Below, piece by piece: positions 17,031-23,959 of a DNA stretch of 50,816 nt. The stretch spans positions 601,042 to 651,857 of the forward strand of contig NZ_RDBO01000055.1 in assembly GCF_008120935.1 (NCBI RefSeq), given 5' to 3'. The notes under the pieces were generated by a model, which was not told where the DNA came from, made no database searches, and was given only the letters and a program-made list of their open reading frames with translations. This stretch comes from Streptomyces sp. sk2.1. Its GTDB lineage: Bacteria; Actinomycetota; Actinomycetes; Streptomycetales; Streptomycetaceae. How positions within the stretch are numbered: the first letter of the stretch is position 1; every line of letters starts with the position of its first letter. A program made the translations under genes and the position numbers.

Positions 17031-17857
17031 GTGGCGTGATCCTCCATGATCTTGCGAATCAGGGTCAGTGACTCTTCCTCGGACAGCGCCGCCATGCGAA
17101 GCCGGTCGAACATGCCGACGGCTGTCGTCACCACGTTAGGGGAGTCGTCCACCTGACCACCATGGGTGGGGGTCTCGGTGTAGACCGCGTGGGGGGTGTC
17201 GTTCAACGAGAGCAGCGTAAACGGCAGATGGCTGGGCGCGGCACCTGCCCTGTACGGCAGCACCTGGACCGTGACGTGGGGCGATGCCATCTGCGCGATC
17301 AGGTGTTCAAGCTGCCCGATCATGACGTCCCGACCACCGACGCATGCGCGCAGGACGGCTTCGTGGATCACGACCCACAGGAGCGGTGGTGCGTCGCGTT
17401 CTATGACGACCTGCCGCCTGATGCGCAGCTCCACGCGCCGTTCGATTTGATCCGCCGTCTCGCGCGGGAAGGCGGCGCGGATGACGGCCCTCGCGTACTC
17501 CGGGGTCTGCAACAAACCCATGAGGAACGTGCACGAGTAGTCCGTGATCCCGCTCGCGGACTCCTCAAGGGTGATGTACGGCACGAACCATTCGGGATGC
17601 CCCTGCTTGCTCAGTTTGGCGCGCAGCCGGGCGTACACGCCGGGCGTTCCGGCCACGCGGTCCATGGCGTCCGCGAAGGCTTCCGACGCGAGCACGGCGC
17701 CGTTCTCGACCTTGCTGACCTGTGCCTGCCGGTAGTGCAGCTTGTCCGCGAACTGCTCCTGCGACAGCCGCAGGGCTTCACGCAGCGCCTTGGTCTCCTC
17801 GCCGAAGTACACGGCACCGTTCGCCGGCTCCTGTGCCTGGTCGGCCCCTTCGATCAC
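17027..17857 (-). CDS. XRE-family HTH regulator with DUF5753 (Scr1/WhiJ-like)
   Basis: 276 residues. N-terminal HTH-XRE: ETKALREALRLSQEQFADKLHYRQAQVSKVENG (about 22-54). DUF5753 follows, with typical FLMGLLQTPEYARAVI, RRQVVIERDAPPLLWVVIHEAVL and VTVQVLPYRAGAAPSH. GTG 17857 has GGGGAG nine bases upstream; the large upstream open frame is shadow. It is coupled to the DUF397 gene by an ATGA overlap. Known relatives regulate sporulation or antibiotic production and are often described as antitoxin-like. Confidence 0.92.
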   Translation of the reverse strand: MIEGADQAQEPANGAVYFGEETKALREALRLSQEQFADKLHYRQAQVSKVENGAVLASEAFADAMDRVAGTPGVYARLRAKLSKQGHPEWFVPYITLEESASGITDYSCTFLMGLLQTPEYARAVIRAAFPRETADQIERRVELRIRRQVVIERDAPPLLWVVIHEAVLRACVGGRDVMIGQLEHLIAQMASPHVTVQVLPYRAGAAPSHLPFTLLSLNDTPHAVYTETPTHGGQVDDSPNVVTTAVGMFDRLRMAALSEEESLTLIRKIMEDHAT

Positions 17858-17975
17858 CTGTTCAACTCCCCGGTATTCCGCTTGCGTTGGAATGGCTCCA
17901 GGTCTATCGAGCGTACGCGCCCCGAAGCCATGGTGTGAGCAACGGGTCACGCAGAGCAGCGGGAGTGAACGGTCG

Positions 17976-18233
17976 ATGGTGCACGGAGCGGTGGACACGG
18001 CGGCAGCAGCCGGCAGGCGACAGTCGGCGGGGGAGGGCATCGGGGAGGCCGAGCGGGCGCGCGACGAACTGGGCGACGCGCTCGGGGCGGCGGGGGTGAA
18101 ACTGCCGTCCCTGTCCCTCGACGCCGCCTCCTGCGCCGGGACAGCCCCGCGTGTGCTGATCGATCTGGGGCGCTGCAACGTGGCGACGGCCCGCGCGCTC
18201 GCCACCGCGCTCCGGCGGGAGGTGGGGCGGTGA
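17976..18233 (+). CDS. Small conserved Streptomyces protein, regulator-associated
   Basis: 85 residues ending in LSLDAASCAGTAPRVLIDLGRCNVATARALATALRREVG. The segment 'LPSLxxD...LxxLGRxxxxxAxxLAxxLR' is common in small Streptomyces proteins next to HTH-DUF5753 genes. ATG 17976 has GGGAG ten bases upstream. It is divergent from the regulator and overlaps the next gene by four bases. Function unknown. Confidence 0.75.
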   Translation: MVHGAVDTAAAAGRRQSAGEGIGEAERARDELGDALGAAGVKLPSLSLDAASCAGTAPRVLIDLGRCNVATARALATALRREVGR

Positions 18234-18505
18234 CCCGGCGGGTGTTCCGCTACGTCCCGTTCTCCGTCGAGCAGGACGCGACGGCGGAACCGGAGTACGA
18301 GGCCCGTTGCGTGTCCGGCGACGAAACCGAGTGCGGTGCGGAGTCCGGTACGTACGGCGGTCCCGAACCGGTGGAGGAGTGGCAGCGCGGGCACACGCAG
18401 GAGACGGGCCACCGGCGCTACCGCCGGAACTTCGGCGACTACGCGGTGCTGCGGCCGTCGGCGGAACCGGCCCGGCTCGCGCGGACGCACGGAGGCACGC
18501 CGTGA
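18230..18505 (+). CDS. DUF7848-like small protein
   Basis: 91 residues: YVPFSVEQDATAEPEYEARCVSGDETECGAESG, with two Cys spaced for metal or disulfide, then HTQETGHRRYRRNFGDYAVL. This matches a small family often found in Streptomyces accessory regions. The GTG start overlaps the preceding stop (GTGA) and its TGA overlaps the next ATG (TGATG), so it sits in a three-gene coupled set. Function unknown. Confidence 0.75.
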   Translation: MTRRVFRYVPFSVEQDATAEPEYEARCVSGDETECGAESGTYGGPEPVEEWQRGHTQETGHRRYRRNFGDYAVLRPSAEPARLARTHGGTP

Positions 18506-18918
18506 TGTTCGCCCCCGCCGCCGGTCGGCCGTGGCGCGACGCGTGGCCGCCGGTCGCGCGGACCGGTGACGGCAACGCGTGGGTGACAGGGTCCTGCTGG
18601 CTGTACTGCCGCCGCGAGGGTGTGCGCGTGCTGTGGATCGGTTCCGTGAACACCCCCGGCGCGACGGGCGACGTGTACGCGTGCGGCCCCTGCCTGGTGG
18701 AACTCGACCGCATGGTGCGATCCCAGACCCACGACCGCGACACAACCGACCGCCACGCCGCACGACCCGTACAGCCCACGCGGCCCGCGAGGCTCGCCCT
18801 GCCCGCTCACACACCACCTGCGGGCGGGCCCGGGACGGTGGCGTGCGAGCACCGACAGACCGAGAACCGCGCCGGCAAGACCTTCTGCCGGGCCTGCGAG
18901 CGACAGCTCTACCTGTGA
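18505..18918 (+). CDS. Cys-rich small protein, probable zinc binding
   Basis: 137 residues with several Cys pairs: SCWLYCRR, YACGPCLVEL, and a C-terminal CEHRQTENRAGKTFCRACERQLYL that forms a C...C-x2-C zinc-like motif. The middle part is Thr/Pro/Arg-rich linker. ATG 18505 overlaps the upstream stop. Likely the third gene of the regulator-associated set. No function is known. Confidence 0.65.
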   Translation: MFAPAAGRPWRDAWPPVARTGDGNAWVTGSCWLYCRREGVRVLWIGSVNTPGATGDVYACGPCLVELDRMVRSQTHDRDTTDRHAARPVQPTRPARLALPAHTPPAGGPGTVACEHRQTENRAGKTFCRACERQLYL

Positions 18919-18952
18919 GGAGGTCGCTTCCTCTCTTGGGGAGCGATCGGGG

Positions 18953-19126
18953 TTGTCGCACCCGAGGTCCGAGGCGCCGGAGTTGCAGCCGTTCTCCTCG
19001 ATCTCCCATCTGTTCCGCGAGTTCCGGCACACGGCGTGGCGGCTGGAGACCCGTCGCGGGTACGCCTCCGACAGGCGCAGTTCGAAGTGGGCGCACTGGC
19101 AGGCCGGCGAGAACGTTGCCGGGGAT
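18953..19126 (+). pseudogene. DUF6879 gene, truncated after ~58 codons
   Basis: From TTG 18953 (GGGGAG nine bases before) the frame reads SHPRSEAPELQPFSSISHLFREFRHTAWRLETRRGYASDRRSSKWAHWQAGE. This resembles the N-terminus of DUF6879 proteins, which are usually 160-190 residues and follow HTH-DUF5753 loci. After WQAGENVAGD the similarity ends and the frame continues as non-family sequence to 19219. Interpretation: 3' truncation by the rearrangement that brought in the gas-vesicle region. Confidence 0.55.
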
Positions 19127-19349
19127 GCGAGCACCTGGCTAAGGATGGGCTTGTGCCGTCGTCCGCTACACCGCCAAAAAATCGACCCACACGGCGGCCG
19201 CCCACCCCGGCTGATGTGACCGCTAAGGGTTGCCCGTAATCCACGGTGGATCGGCGCGCGGCGTCAGACGCGGTGCATCGCAAGGCGGAGGGGCATCCGC
19301 ATGCTGGATGCATTCGGACGTTCCGACAACGCAGCGAGGAGTGGGGTCT
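19127..19349. other. Non-coding scar region before gas-vesicle locus 1
   Basis: No gene is supported. It includes an A-rich stretch (CCAAAAAATC, about 19173), atypical of the surroundings, and a short inverted repeat GCATCC/GGATGC around 19294-19313. Confidence 0.35.
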
Positions 19350-19433
19350 CCCTGTTCGAGCGCAGCCGAGAGCTTGGGGAAGTAGCTGTCGTCGCGCGCC
19401 CACCGGGGATTGGCGGGACAGCCCTTGGCTCCG
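19350..19433 (+). repeat. Leader repeat copy 1 upstream of gas-vesicle locus 1
   Basis: About 84 bases nearly identical to 22836-22918, with seven substitutions or so and one small indel. Both copies lie 40-90 bases before a gas-vesicle unit. The shared block includes CCGAG-CTYGG, a possible hairpin. Read in the frame LFERSRELGEVAVVARPPGI, most differences between the copies are synonymous. It may be a remnant of a duplicated coding segment, a regulatory leader, or both. Confidence 0.75.
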
Positions 19434-19474
19434 CTCAAGGTGCGAGGCGCCCGATACCGATCAGACTTGAATAC

Positions 19475-19642
19475 ATGGCAGAAGAACGACAGTCCTGCGG
19501 CGAAAACCGCGACTTCCGAGGCGTGGCGGAGCGATTCGGAAGCGCGCACCGCGAGCACGTCGGGATGAGTCCTGAGGGTCCGCTGCCCTGTTGCCAATTC
19601 GCCGCCGCTGCAGGAACTCACGTTCAGGCCGCCGGAGTCTGA
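19475..19642 (+). pseudogene. gvpF: gvpF-like remnant (C-terminal ~45 codons)
   Basis: A 55-codon frame from ATG 19475. Its end (AERFGSAHREHVGM, then GPLPCCQFAAA) resembles the C-terminus of GvpF/GvpL proteins, where a GPLPxYxF motif is typical (compare VGPLPAYSFV in the intact gvpF at 24673). The first ten codons do not match GvpF. The frame directly precedes the decayed gvpG. This implies that gvpO, gvpA and most of gvpF were deleted from this locus. Confidence 0.55.
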
Positions 19643-19644
19643 TC

Positions 19645-19865
19645 ATGGGACTGCTCACGCTCCCCATAGCACAGGTCCGCGGTCTGATCGGGGTGGCGGA
19701 AGCTCCGCGACAATGCCGAGCGGAACTGCACGACTCAGGAGAGCTCCGTGCCCAGCTGGATTTATTGAAACGGGAACTTGAAGACGGATGTATCGACACG
19801 GAGGGAGTTCGAACCGGGAAGAGGAAAGGCTACTCGACCGGCTAGGTCGGCCCCGCACCGAATGA
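19645..19865 (+). pseudogene. gvpG: gvpG-like gene with multiple single-base frameshifts
   Basis: Starts MGLLTLPIAQVRGLIG, parallel to the intact gvpG (MGLLTQLATLPLAPVRG). Around 19700-19725 GvpG-like LRDNAERE is found only in a shifted frame, and the original frame resumes at ELHDSGELRAQLDLLKRELEDG. Near 19803-19815, removal of two single bases gives EEFEREEERLLDRLGRPRTE and a stop at 19865. As read, translation stops at 19845 without these residues. A rare TTA codon occurs at about 19759. Decay or sequence error; read-level checks would decide. Confidence 0.6.
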
Positions 19866-19882
19866 TCGAAGGTGACGCACTC

Positions 19883-20776
19883 ATGGATAACGCAGCCAAG
19901 GTGACCCTCGCGGCCGCAGTAGTGGGCGGCTATGTGCTGGGCCGGACGAAAAAGGGCCGACTGGCCCTGACCATTGCAACGTACCTGGCAGGGAGACGAT
20001 TCGGCCTTGAACCCCGACAGCTTGCCGCCGAAGGGATGCGCAGACTGGGAGAGATTCCCCAGTTCGCCGAGCTGCAGGAGCAGCTGAAAGGGGAAGTCTT
20101 CGACGCAGGCCGTAAGGCAGTGGCTGCCGCCGCCGACCGGGGCATGAGTTCGCTTGCCGACGCCATCAGTGACCGTACGGCCCGGCTCGGTGAGAAGCAG
20201 GATGAGGGGGAGGAAGAGGAGGAGCAGCCAGAAGAGGAGTACGAGGAGGAAGAGGAAGGCGCAGAGTACGAGGAAGAGGAGGAACCGGAAGGAGAAGAGC
20301 CGGAGGCCGAGTACGAAGAGGGCCAGGCCGAGGAAGAGGAGGAGCAGCCAGAAGAGGAGTACGAGGAGGAAGAGGAAGAGGAAGAGGAAGAGCCGGAAGC
20401 GAGACAGTCGAAGCAGCGCCGCAGTTCTCGTCAACCAGCCCAGCCCAGAGGAGGCGCGGCGCGGAAGAAGGCTGCTCCCGCCCATGGAGAGAAGACTGCT
20501 CCGGCCAAGAAGTCCGCCGCCCGGAAGACGGCTCCGGCGAAGAAGACGGCTGCGAAGAAGACTGCTCCGGCCAAGAAGTCCGCCGCCCGGAAGACGGCTC
20601 CGGCGAAGAAGACGGCTGCGAAGAAGACTGCTCCGGCCAAGAAATCCGCCGCCCGGAAGACGGCTCCGGCGAAGAAGACGGCTGCGAAGAAAACTGCTCC
20701 GGCCAAGAAATCCGCCGCCCGGAAGACGACGTCGTCGAAGCGAGCAGCGTCCAAGCGTGCCGATCGTCGGAGGTAG
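19883..20776 (+). CDS. gvpY: GvpY-like protein with acidic block and histone H1-like Lys/Ala tail
   Basis: 297 residues. The N-terminal 20 residues are hydrophobic (VTLAAAVVGGYVLGR), followed by TKKGRLALTIATYLAGRRFGL and a helical region, as in GvpY-like proteins of Streptomyces gas-vesicle clusters. Residues about 107-172 are Glu-rich, with EEEEEQPEEEYEEEEE occurring twice (DNA repeat, 120-base spacing). The C-terminal ~100 residues are a Lys/Ala/Pro repeat (KTAPAKKSAARKTAPAKK...) of 22-residue units resembling histone H1. ATG 19883 has GAAGG eight to nine bases upstream. The next gene follows six bases after its stop. The role in vesicle formation is unknown, and not all Streptomyces relatives have these tails. 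The name rests on position and N-terminal style. Confidence 0.65.
   Translation: MDNAAKVTLAAAVVGGYVLGRTKKGRLALTIATYLAGRRFGLEPRQLAAEGMRRLGEIPQFAELQEQLKGEVFDAGRKAVAAAADRGMSSLADAISDRTARLGEKQDEGEEEEEQPEEEYEEEEEGAEYEEEEEPEGEEPEAEYEEGQAEEEEEQPEEEYEEEEEEEEEEPEARQSKQRRSSRQPAQPRGGAARKKAAPAHGEKTAPAKKSAARKTAPAKKTAAKKTAPAKKSAARKTAPAKKTAAKKTAPAKKSAARKTAPAKKTAAKKTAPAKKSAARKTTSSKRAASKRADRRR
20492..20725 (+). repeat. 66-base tandem repeat encoding the Lys/Ala tail
   Basis: The segment beginning TCCGCCGC recurs at 20513, 20579, 20645 and 20711, exactly 66 bases apart, with very few substitutions. It encodes 22-residue units. High identity suggests recent expansion or ongoing slippage. Confidence 0.85.
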
Positions 20777-20782
20777 CCAGCC

Positions 20783-21871
20783 ATGACCAGGACGGAAACA
20801 GACCAGTCCACGGCGCAAATGTCGGGTGCGGATCGGCTTCGCGAAGAGGCGTCCAAATTCCTCAGTGCACAGGTGGAGAACCTCGCCGAGAAGGCGGGCG
20901 AAAAACTGACCGATGTCACTGGGCAGCTCACCGATGTGGCCGAGAGCGGATCGCTTCCTGCGATCGGCTCCCGTATTCTCCAGGGTGATTCCCCGCTGAA
21001 GGCATTCGTTGGAGAGAAAGCCAAGGGTGTCAAGGACAAAGTCGTGGGGAAGGTCAAGGAAGCGTTCGGCGGTGGAAAGGGGAAACGCAAGTCGAGCGGC
21101 GGCAAGGTCATGAACATCATCGAGGTTCTCGATGTGGGAGTGCCCCTGCGTGTCGCGTACGACCACTGGACGCAGTACGACCAGTTCAGCAGCTTTGCGA
21201 AGGGCGTTCGCGATGTCTCGAAGAGCGACGAGATGTCCAGTGACTGGAAGGTCAAAGTCGGCCCCTCCTCGCGCGGCTTCAAAGCGAGTGTCCAGGAACA
21301 GATTCCCGACGATCGCATCGTTTGGACATCCGAGGGGGCCAAGGGGACTACCCGCGGTGCGGTCAGTTTTCATGAGCTGGCACCCAGCCTGACCCGAATC
21401 GTCCTGGTCGTGGAGTACTACCCGTCCGGGTTCTTCGAGAAGACGGGCAACCTGTGGCGCGCCCAAGGACGCCGAATGCGACTCGACTTCAAGCACTTTC
21501 AGCGATACGTCACCCTTGCCCAGGAAGAACCCGAGGGCTGGCGCGGTGAAATCAGGGACGGTGAAGTCGTCGTTTCCCACGAAGACGCCATGGAAGAAGA
21601 GGCCGCCGAACAGGAGGACTCACAAGGCGAGGAGTCCGAGGACGAGGACTACGAGGAGGAGCCCGAGGACTACGAGCCCGAGGACAAGGACTACGAGCCC
21701 GAGGACAAGGACTACGAGCCCGAGGACGATGGCTACGAGGACGAGGGTGAGCCCGACGACGAAGAGGACGAGGACGAGGACTACGAGGACGAGGACGAAG
21801 GTGAATACGAGGAAGAAGAAGGAGAGGAGGAGGACGTAACCCCCTCCCGAGGGCAGGGACGACAGCGGTGA
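20783..21871 (+). CDS. gvpZ: GvpZ-like SRPBCC (cyclase/dehydrase) protein with acidic tail
   Basis: 362 residues. The N-terminal ~110 residues are a helical region. Residues about 112-255 form an SRPBCC/START-like domain (MNIIEVLDVGVPLRVAYDHWTQYDQFSSFAKGV, then VGPSSRGFKASVQEQIPDDRIVW and RAQGRRMRLDFKHFQRYV). The C-terminal ~95 residues are almost entirely Asp/Glu/Tyr/Pro, including three 21-base repeats of DYEPEDK (about 21667-21729). Streptomyces gas-vesicle clusters contain such a 'cyclase' gene (gvpZ) directly after gvpY, as here. No catalytic role is established; the domain may bind a hydrophobic ligand or act as a chaperone. Confidence 0.75.
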   Translation: MTRTETDQSTAQMSGADRLREEASKFLSAQVENLAEKAGEKLTDVTGQLTDVAESGSLPAIGSRILQGDSPLKAFVGEKAKGVKDKVVGKVKEAFGGGKGKRKSSGGKVMNIIEVLDVGVPLRVAYDHWTQYDQFSSFAKGVRDVSKSDEMSSDWKVKVGPSSRGFKASVQEQIPDDRIVWTSEGAKGTTRGAVSFHELAPSLTRIVLVVEYYPSGFFEKTGNLWRAQGRRMRLDFKHFQRYVTLAQEEPEGWRGEIRDGEVVVSHEDAMEEEAAEQEDSQGEESEDEDYEEEPEDYEPEDKDYEPEDKDYEPEDDGYEDEGEPDDEEDEDEDYEDEDEGEYEEEEGEEEDVTPSRGQGRQR

Positions 21872-22568
21872 CGCCGTGACCGGCATCGCCTTCAGGCAGG
21901 GGGCCTACCTGTTTCGGAGCCGCAGACCACCATCTTGTCGGGCCGCAGCCTGGGCGGGCTTCTCCGGGAGAGGAGTTCGTGCACGGCCTGGTGCCGTTCG
22001 TGGATACCGCCGACGATGCGGCGCGGACGGCCATTGACGACCGTGGTTCCGTCCGGGACCAAAGGTGGCTGCTTCGGAAGAGGCGCGCCAGGAACTTCCG
22101 CGGGTGGGAATGCAACTGCCCCACCACGCGTACTGCACCGGCCACCTCGATTCGAAGGGCGGTTCCGCGTCGGTCACGAAGGACGCGTCAGCCCTGCCTG
22201 CCGTGCAGCCTCTGCCTCGTCCTTGACCGCATCGATGTGCTGCGGATGCCGTGTGCAGGTGTGGGCGGGTGAGTGCTCCAGGTCAGCGTCGATGCTCCGT
22301 CCAGCGCAGAGAGCGACCGTCCGGTAGAGCGCGTCCTGTTGCCATGGTGTGTACAGCCGGCGCTGCGGGCGCCGTGCTCCGCTTCCAACTGTGCGTATCC
22401 CGGTCAGAGCGGAAGCTGAGGAATCATGCCTGCAGAACACCGGACTGTTGACGCGGCGTGCTGGATCGCCACCGCGCCGCGTACCGGCCATGCCCCCGGC
22501 ACCGACCTGACCGCAGACGGCGCCTCGTCGAAGTCGGCCTCCACATAGGCGCGGACCGCCCGCACGTG
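21872..22568. other. Intergenic region between the two gas-vesicle loci, no confident gene
   Basis: No recognised gene. Two short frames show Streptomyces-like third positions: from GTG 21979 (VHGLVPFVDTADDAARTAID) and from GTG about 22065 (AASEEARQELPRVGMQLPHH). Neither resembles a known family, and both are probably remnants. Confidence 0.35.
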
Positions 22569-22604
22569 CTCATCCACGTCGTCGTCACAGACGACGTGGA
22601 TGAG
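22569..22604. terminator. 15-base perfect stem-loop, T7 tract downstream
   Basis: CTCATCCACGTCGTC pairs perfectly with GACGACGTGGATGAG around a six-base loop. A run of seven Ts (about 22645-22651), rare in this genome type, follows 40 bases later. Too far apart for a simple intrinsic terminator. Probably an insulating structure before the second gas-vesicle operon. Confidence 0.5.
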
Positions 22605-22835
22605 GGACTATGCCTTCGGCTTTCGTTCGGCGGCCTGCTCAAATTTTTTTCGGGGTCGGCAACACCTGAAATCTGCGGCGGCTTCCGACCAAAGGGCAGA
22701 AAACACCTCCAGCGGAGAAAGGCTCCGTGCAAGTCACTGAGTGGCGAGGCTCTGCCGGGCTACCAGTAGTGCCTTCGACCAGCGACCGGGTGCCACAGCT
22801 ACCCCAAGATCCACAAGGCAACCCCGATAACGCGG

Positions 22836-22918
22836 CCCTGCTCGAGCGCAGCCGAGAACTCGGGGAAGTAGCTCTCGTCGCGCGCCCGCCTGGGATTACG
22901 GGACAGCTCTTGGCTCCG
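22836..22918 (+). repeat. Leader repeat copy 2 upstream of gas-vesicle locus 2
   Basis: Near-identical to 19350-19433. The block CCGAG-AA-CTCGG is a perfect short hairpin here; in copy 1 it becomes CCGAG-AG-CTTGG, which RNA could still form with a G-U pair. It ends 91 bases before the gvpO start, so it may lie in the gvpO leader or promoter region. Confidence 0.75.
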
Positions 22919-23008
22919 AGATGCGGTCGGCCCAGGCCGTATATCATGGAACAGCGTCTTGTGAAGGTGACGCGGGCATCATGTCGTCTCCGATTCCGGA
23001 GCGGGAAC

Positions 23009-23404
23009 ATGGCCGTAGGCGAAGAGGACGAGACAGGGCGCGTCCGGCGTCCGTCCAGCAAGAAGCCCGTCAAGAAGACCGTCAAGAAAACCAGCACCGG
23101 ACGGGCCGGCAGCCGCACGAACGAAACGAAGCATGCGACCCGTCGTGTTTCGGCCCCGCGAGCCATGCGTTATGCGGCTGAGCAGCTCCAGGAGCTTTTG
23201 GGGCGAGCGCCCGAGTCCGTCTCGGCGTTGAAGCCGACGGAGGACGGCTGGCAGGCGGACGTGGAAGTTTTGGAGCTGGAGCGCATTCCCGCCACGACCA
23301 GCGTGATGGCGAGTTACCGGGTGACGCTGGACAAGGAAGGCGAATTGCTGGCGTACGAGCGCACCCGCCGCTACACCCGAGCCCAGATCGACCCGCGTGG
23401 CTAG
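23009..23404 (+). CDS. gvpO: Gas vesicle protein GvpO
   Basis: 131 residues. Conserved GvpO core: AAEQLQELLGRAPESVSALKPTEDGWQADVEVLELERIP...SVMASYRVTLDKEGELLAYERTRRYTR. The N-terminal ~45 residues are a basic Lys-rich extension (KKPVKKTVKKT). ATG 23009 with GGAG eight bases upstream is preferred over the longer open frame, which includes the leader repeat. GvpO is required for vesicle formation in haloarchaea; in actinobacteria it is the first gene of the cluster. Here it opens the O-A-F-G-J-L-S-K operon. Confidence 0.85.
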   Translation: MAVGEEDETGRVRRPSSKKPVKKTVKKTSTGRAGSRTNETKHATRRVSAPRAMRYAAEQLQELLGRAPESVSALKPTEDGWQADVEVLELERIPATTSVMASYRVTLDKEGELLAYERTRRYTRAQIDPRG

Positions 23405-23491
23405 GGCCGGAATACCACTGCTGCACCGCGCGACGGACGAACGGAAGCGGCCTCGTCCGGAGCCACGTGTGAGCTGCTGAAAGGAGGCACC

Positions 23492-23956
23492 ATGACTATG
23501 GTGCCGCAGGGCGGAGGAACCGTTTCCAGGGCCGGCGGAGGAGGGTCGGGGAACCTTTACGACATCCTCGAGCTGATTCTGGACCGCGGCCTGGTAATCG
23601 ATGTCTTCGTGCGTGTGTCCTTGGTGGGCATCGAGATCCTCAAGATTGATGCCCGCATCGTCGTGGCGAGCGTGGATACCTATCTGCGCTTCGCGGAGGC
23701 CTGTAACCGCCTCGACCTGGAAGAGGGCCGCAAGGCTCCGTCTCAGCTGACCGACCTGGTCGGAGAAGTGACCGAGGGCGGAGCGCATGGCAAAGCCAAG
23801 GGTGCGCTGAGCGGGGCCGCTGACGTGCTGACCGATGCCCTGAAGGGAGGGCATGACGACGAGGAGGCCGAGCAGTCAGAAAAGAAACACAAGGAGCCCG
23901 AGGAGAGGCGGGAGCGGCCGCGGCGTCGGCCTGCCGCCCGGCGCCGGGAGGAGTGA
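23492..23956 (+). CDS. gvpA: Gas vesicle structural protein GvpA
   Basis: 154 residues. Residues about 20-70 carry the GvpA signature NLYDILELILDRGLVIDVFV and SLVGIEILKIDARIVVASVDTYLRFAEA, the helix-strand-strand-helix unit that polymerises into the vesicle rib. A charged C-terminal extension of about 80 residues (GGHDDEEAEQSEKKHKEPEERRERPRRR) is longer than in cyanobacterial GvpA (about 70 residues in all), but such extensions occur in actinobacteria. AAAGGAGG lies seven bases before ATG 23492. Confidence 0.92.
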   Translation: MTMVPQGGGTVSRAGGGGSGNLYDILELILDRGLVIDVFVRVSLVGIEILKIDARIVVASVDTYLRFAEACNRLDLEEGRKAPSQLTDLVGEVTEGGAHGKAKGALSGAADVLTDALKGGHDDEEAEQSEKKHKEPEERRERPRRRPAARRREE

Positions 23957-23959
23957 ACC

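Noticed and set aside
19803..19820. tRNA T-loop-like GTTCGAACC
   Set aside because: No acceptor stem, anticodon arm or CCA end around it. It lies within the gvpG-like sequence.
20431..21580. Minus-strand frames with Leu/Phe-rich 'membrane-like' repeats opposite gvpY and gvpZ
   Set aside because: They are the antisense of Glu/Lys codon repeats, which read as Leu/Phe. The plus-strand frames have the ribosome-binding sites and the SRPBCC domain.
22823..22833. WhiG-type promoter (CCCGATAAC) upstream of gvpO
   Set aside because: The -10-like CCGATAA is there, but no TAAA -35 at the right distance. The corresponding site in copy 1 reads CCGACAAC and also fits a conserved coding frame (DNAA).
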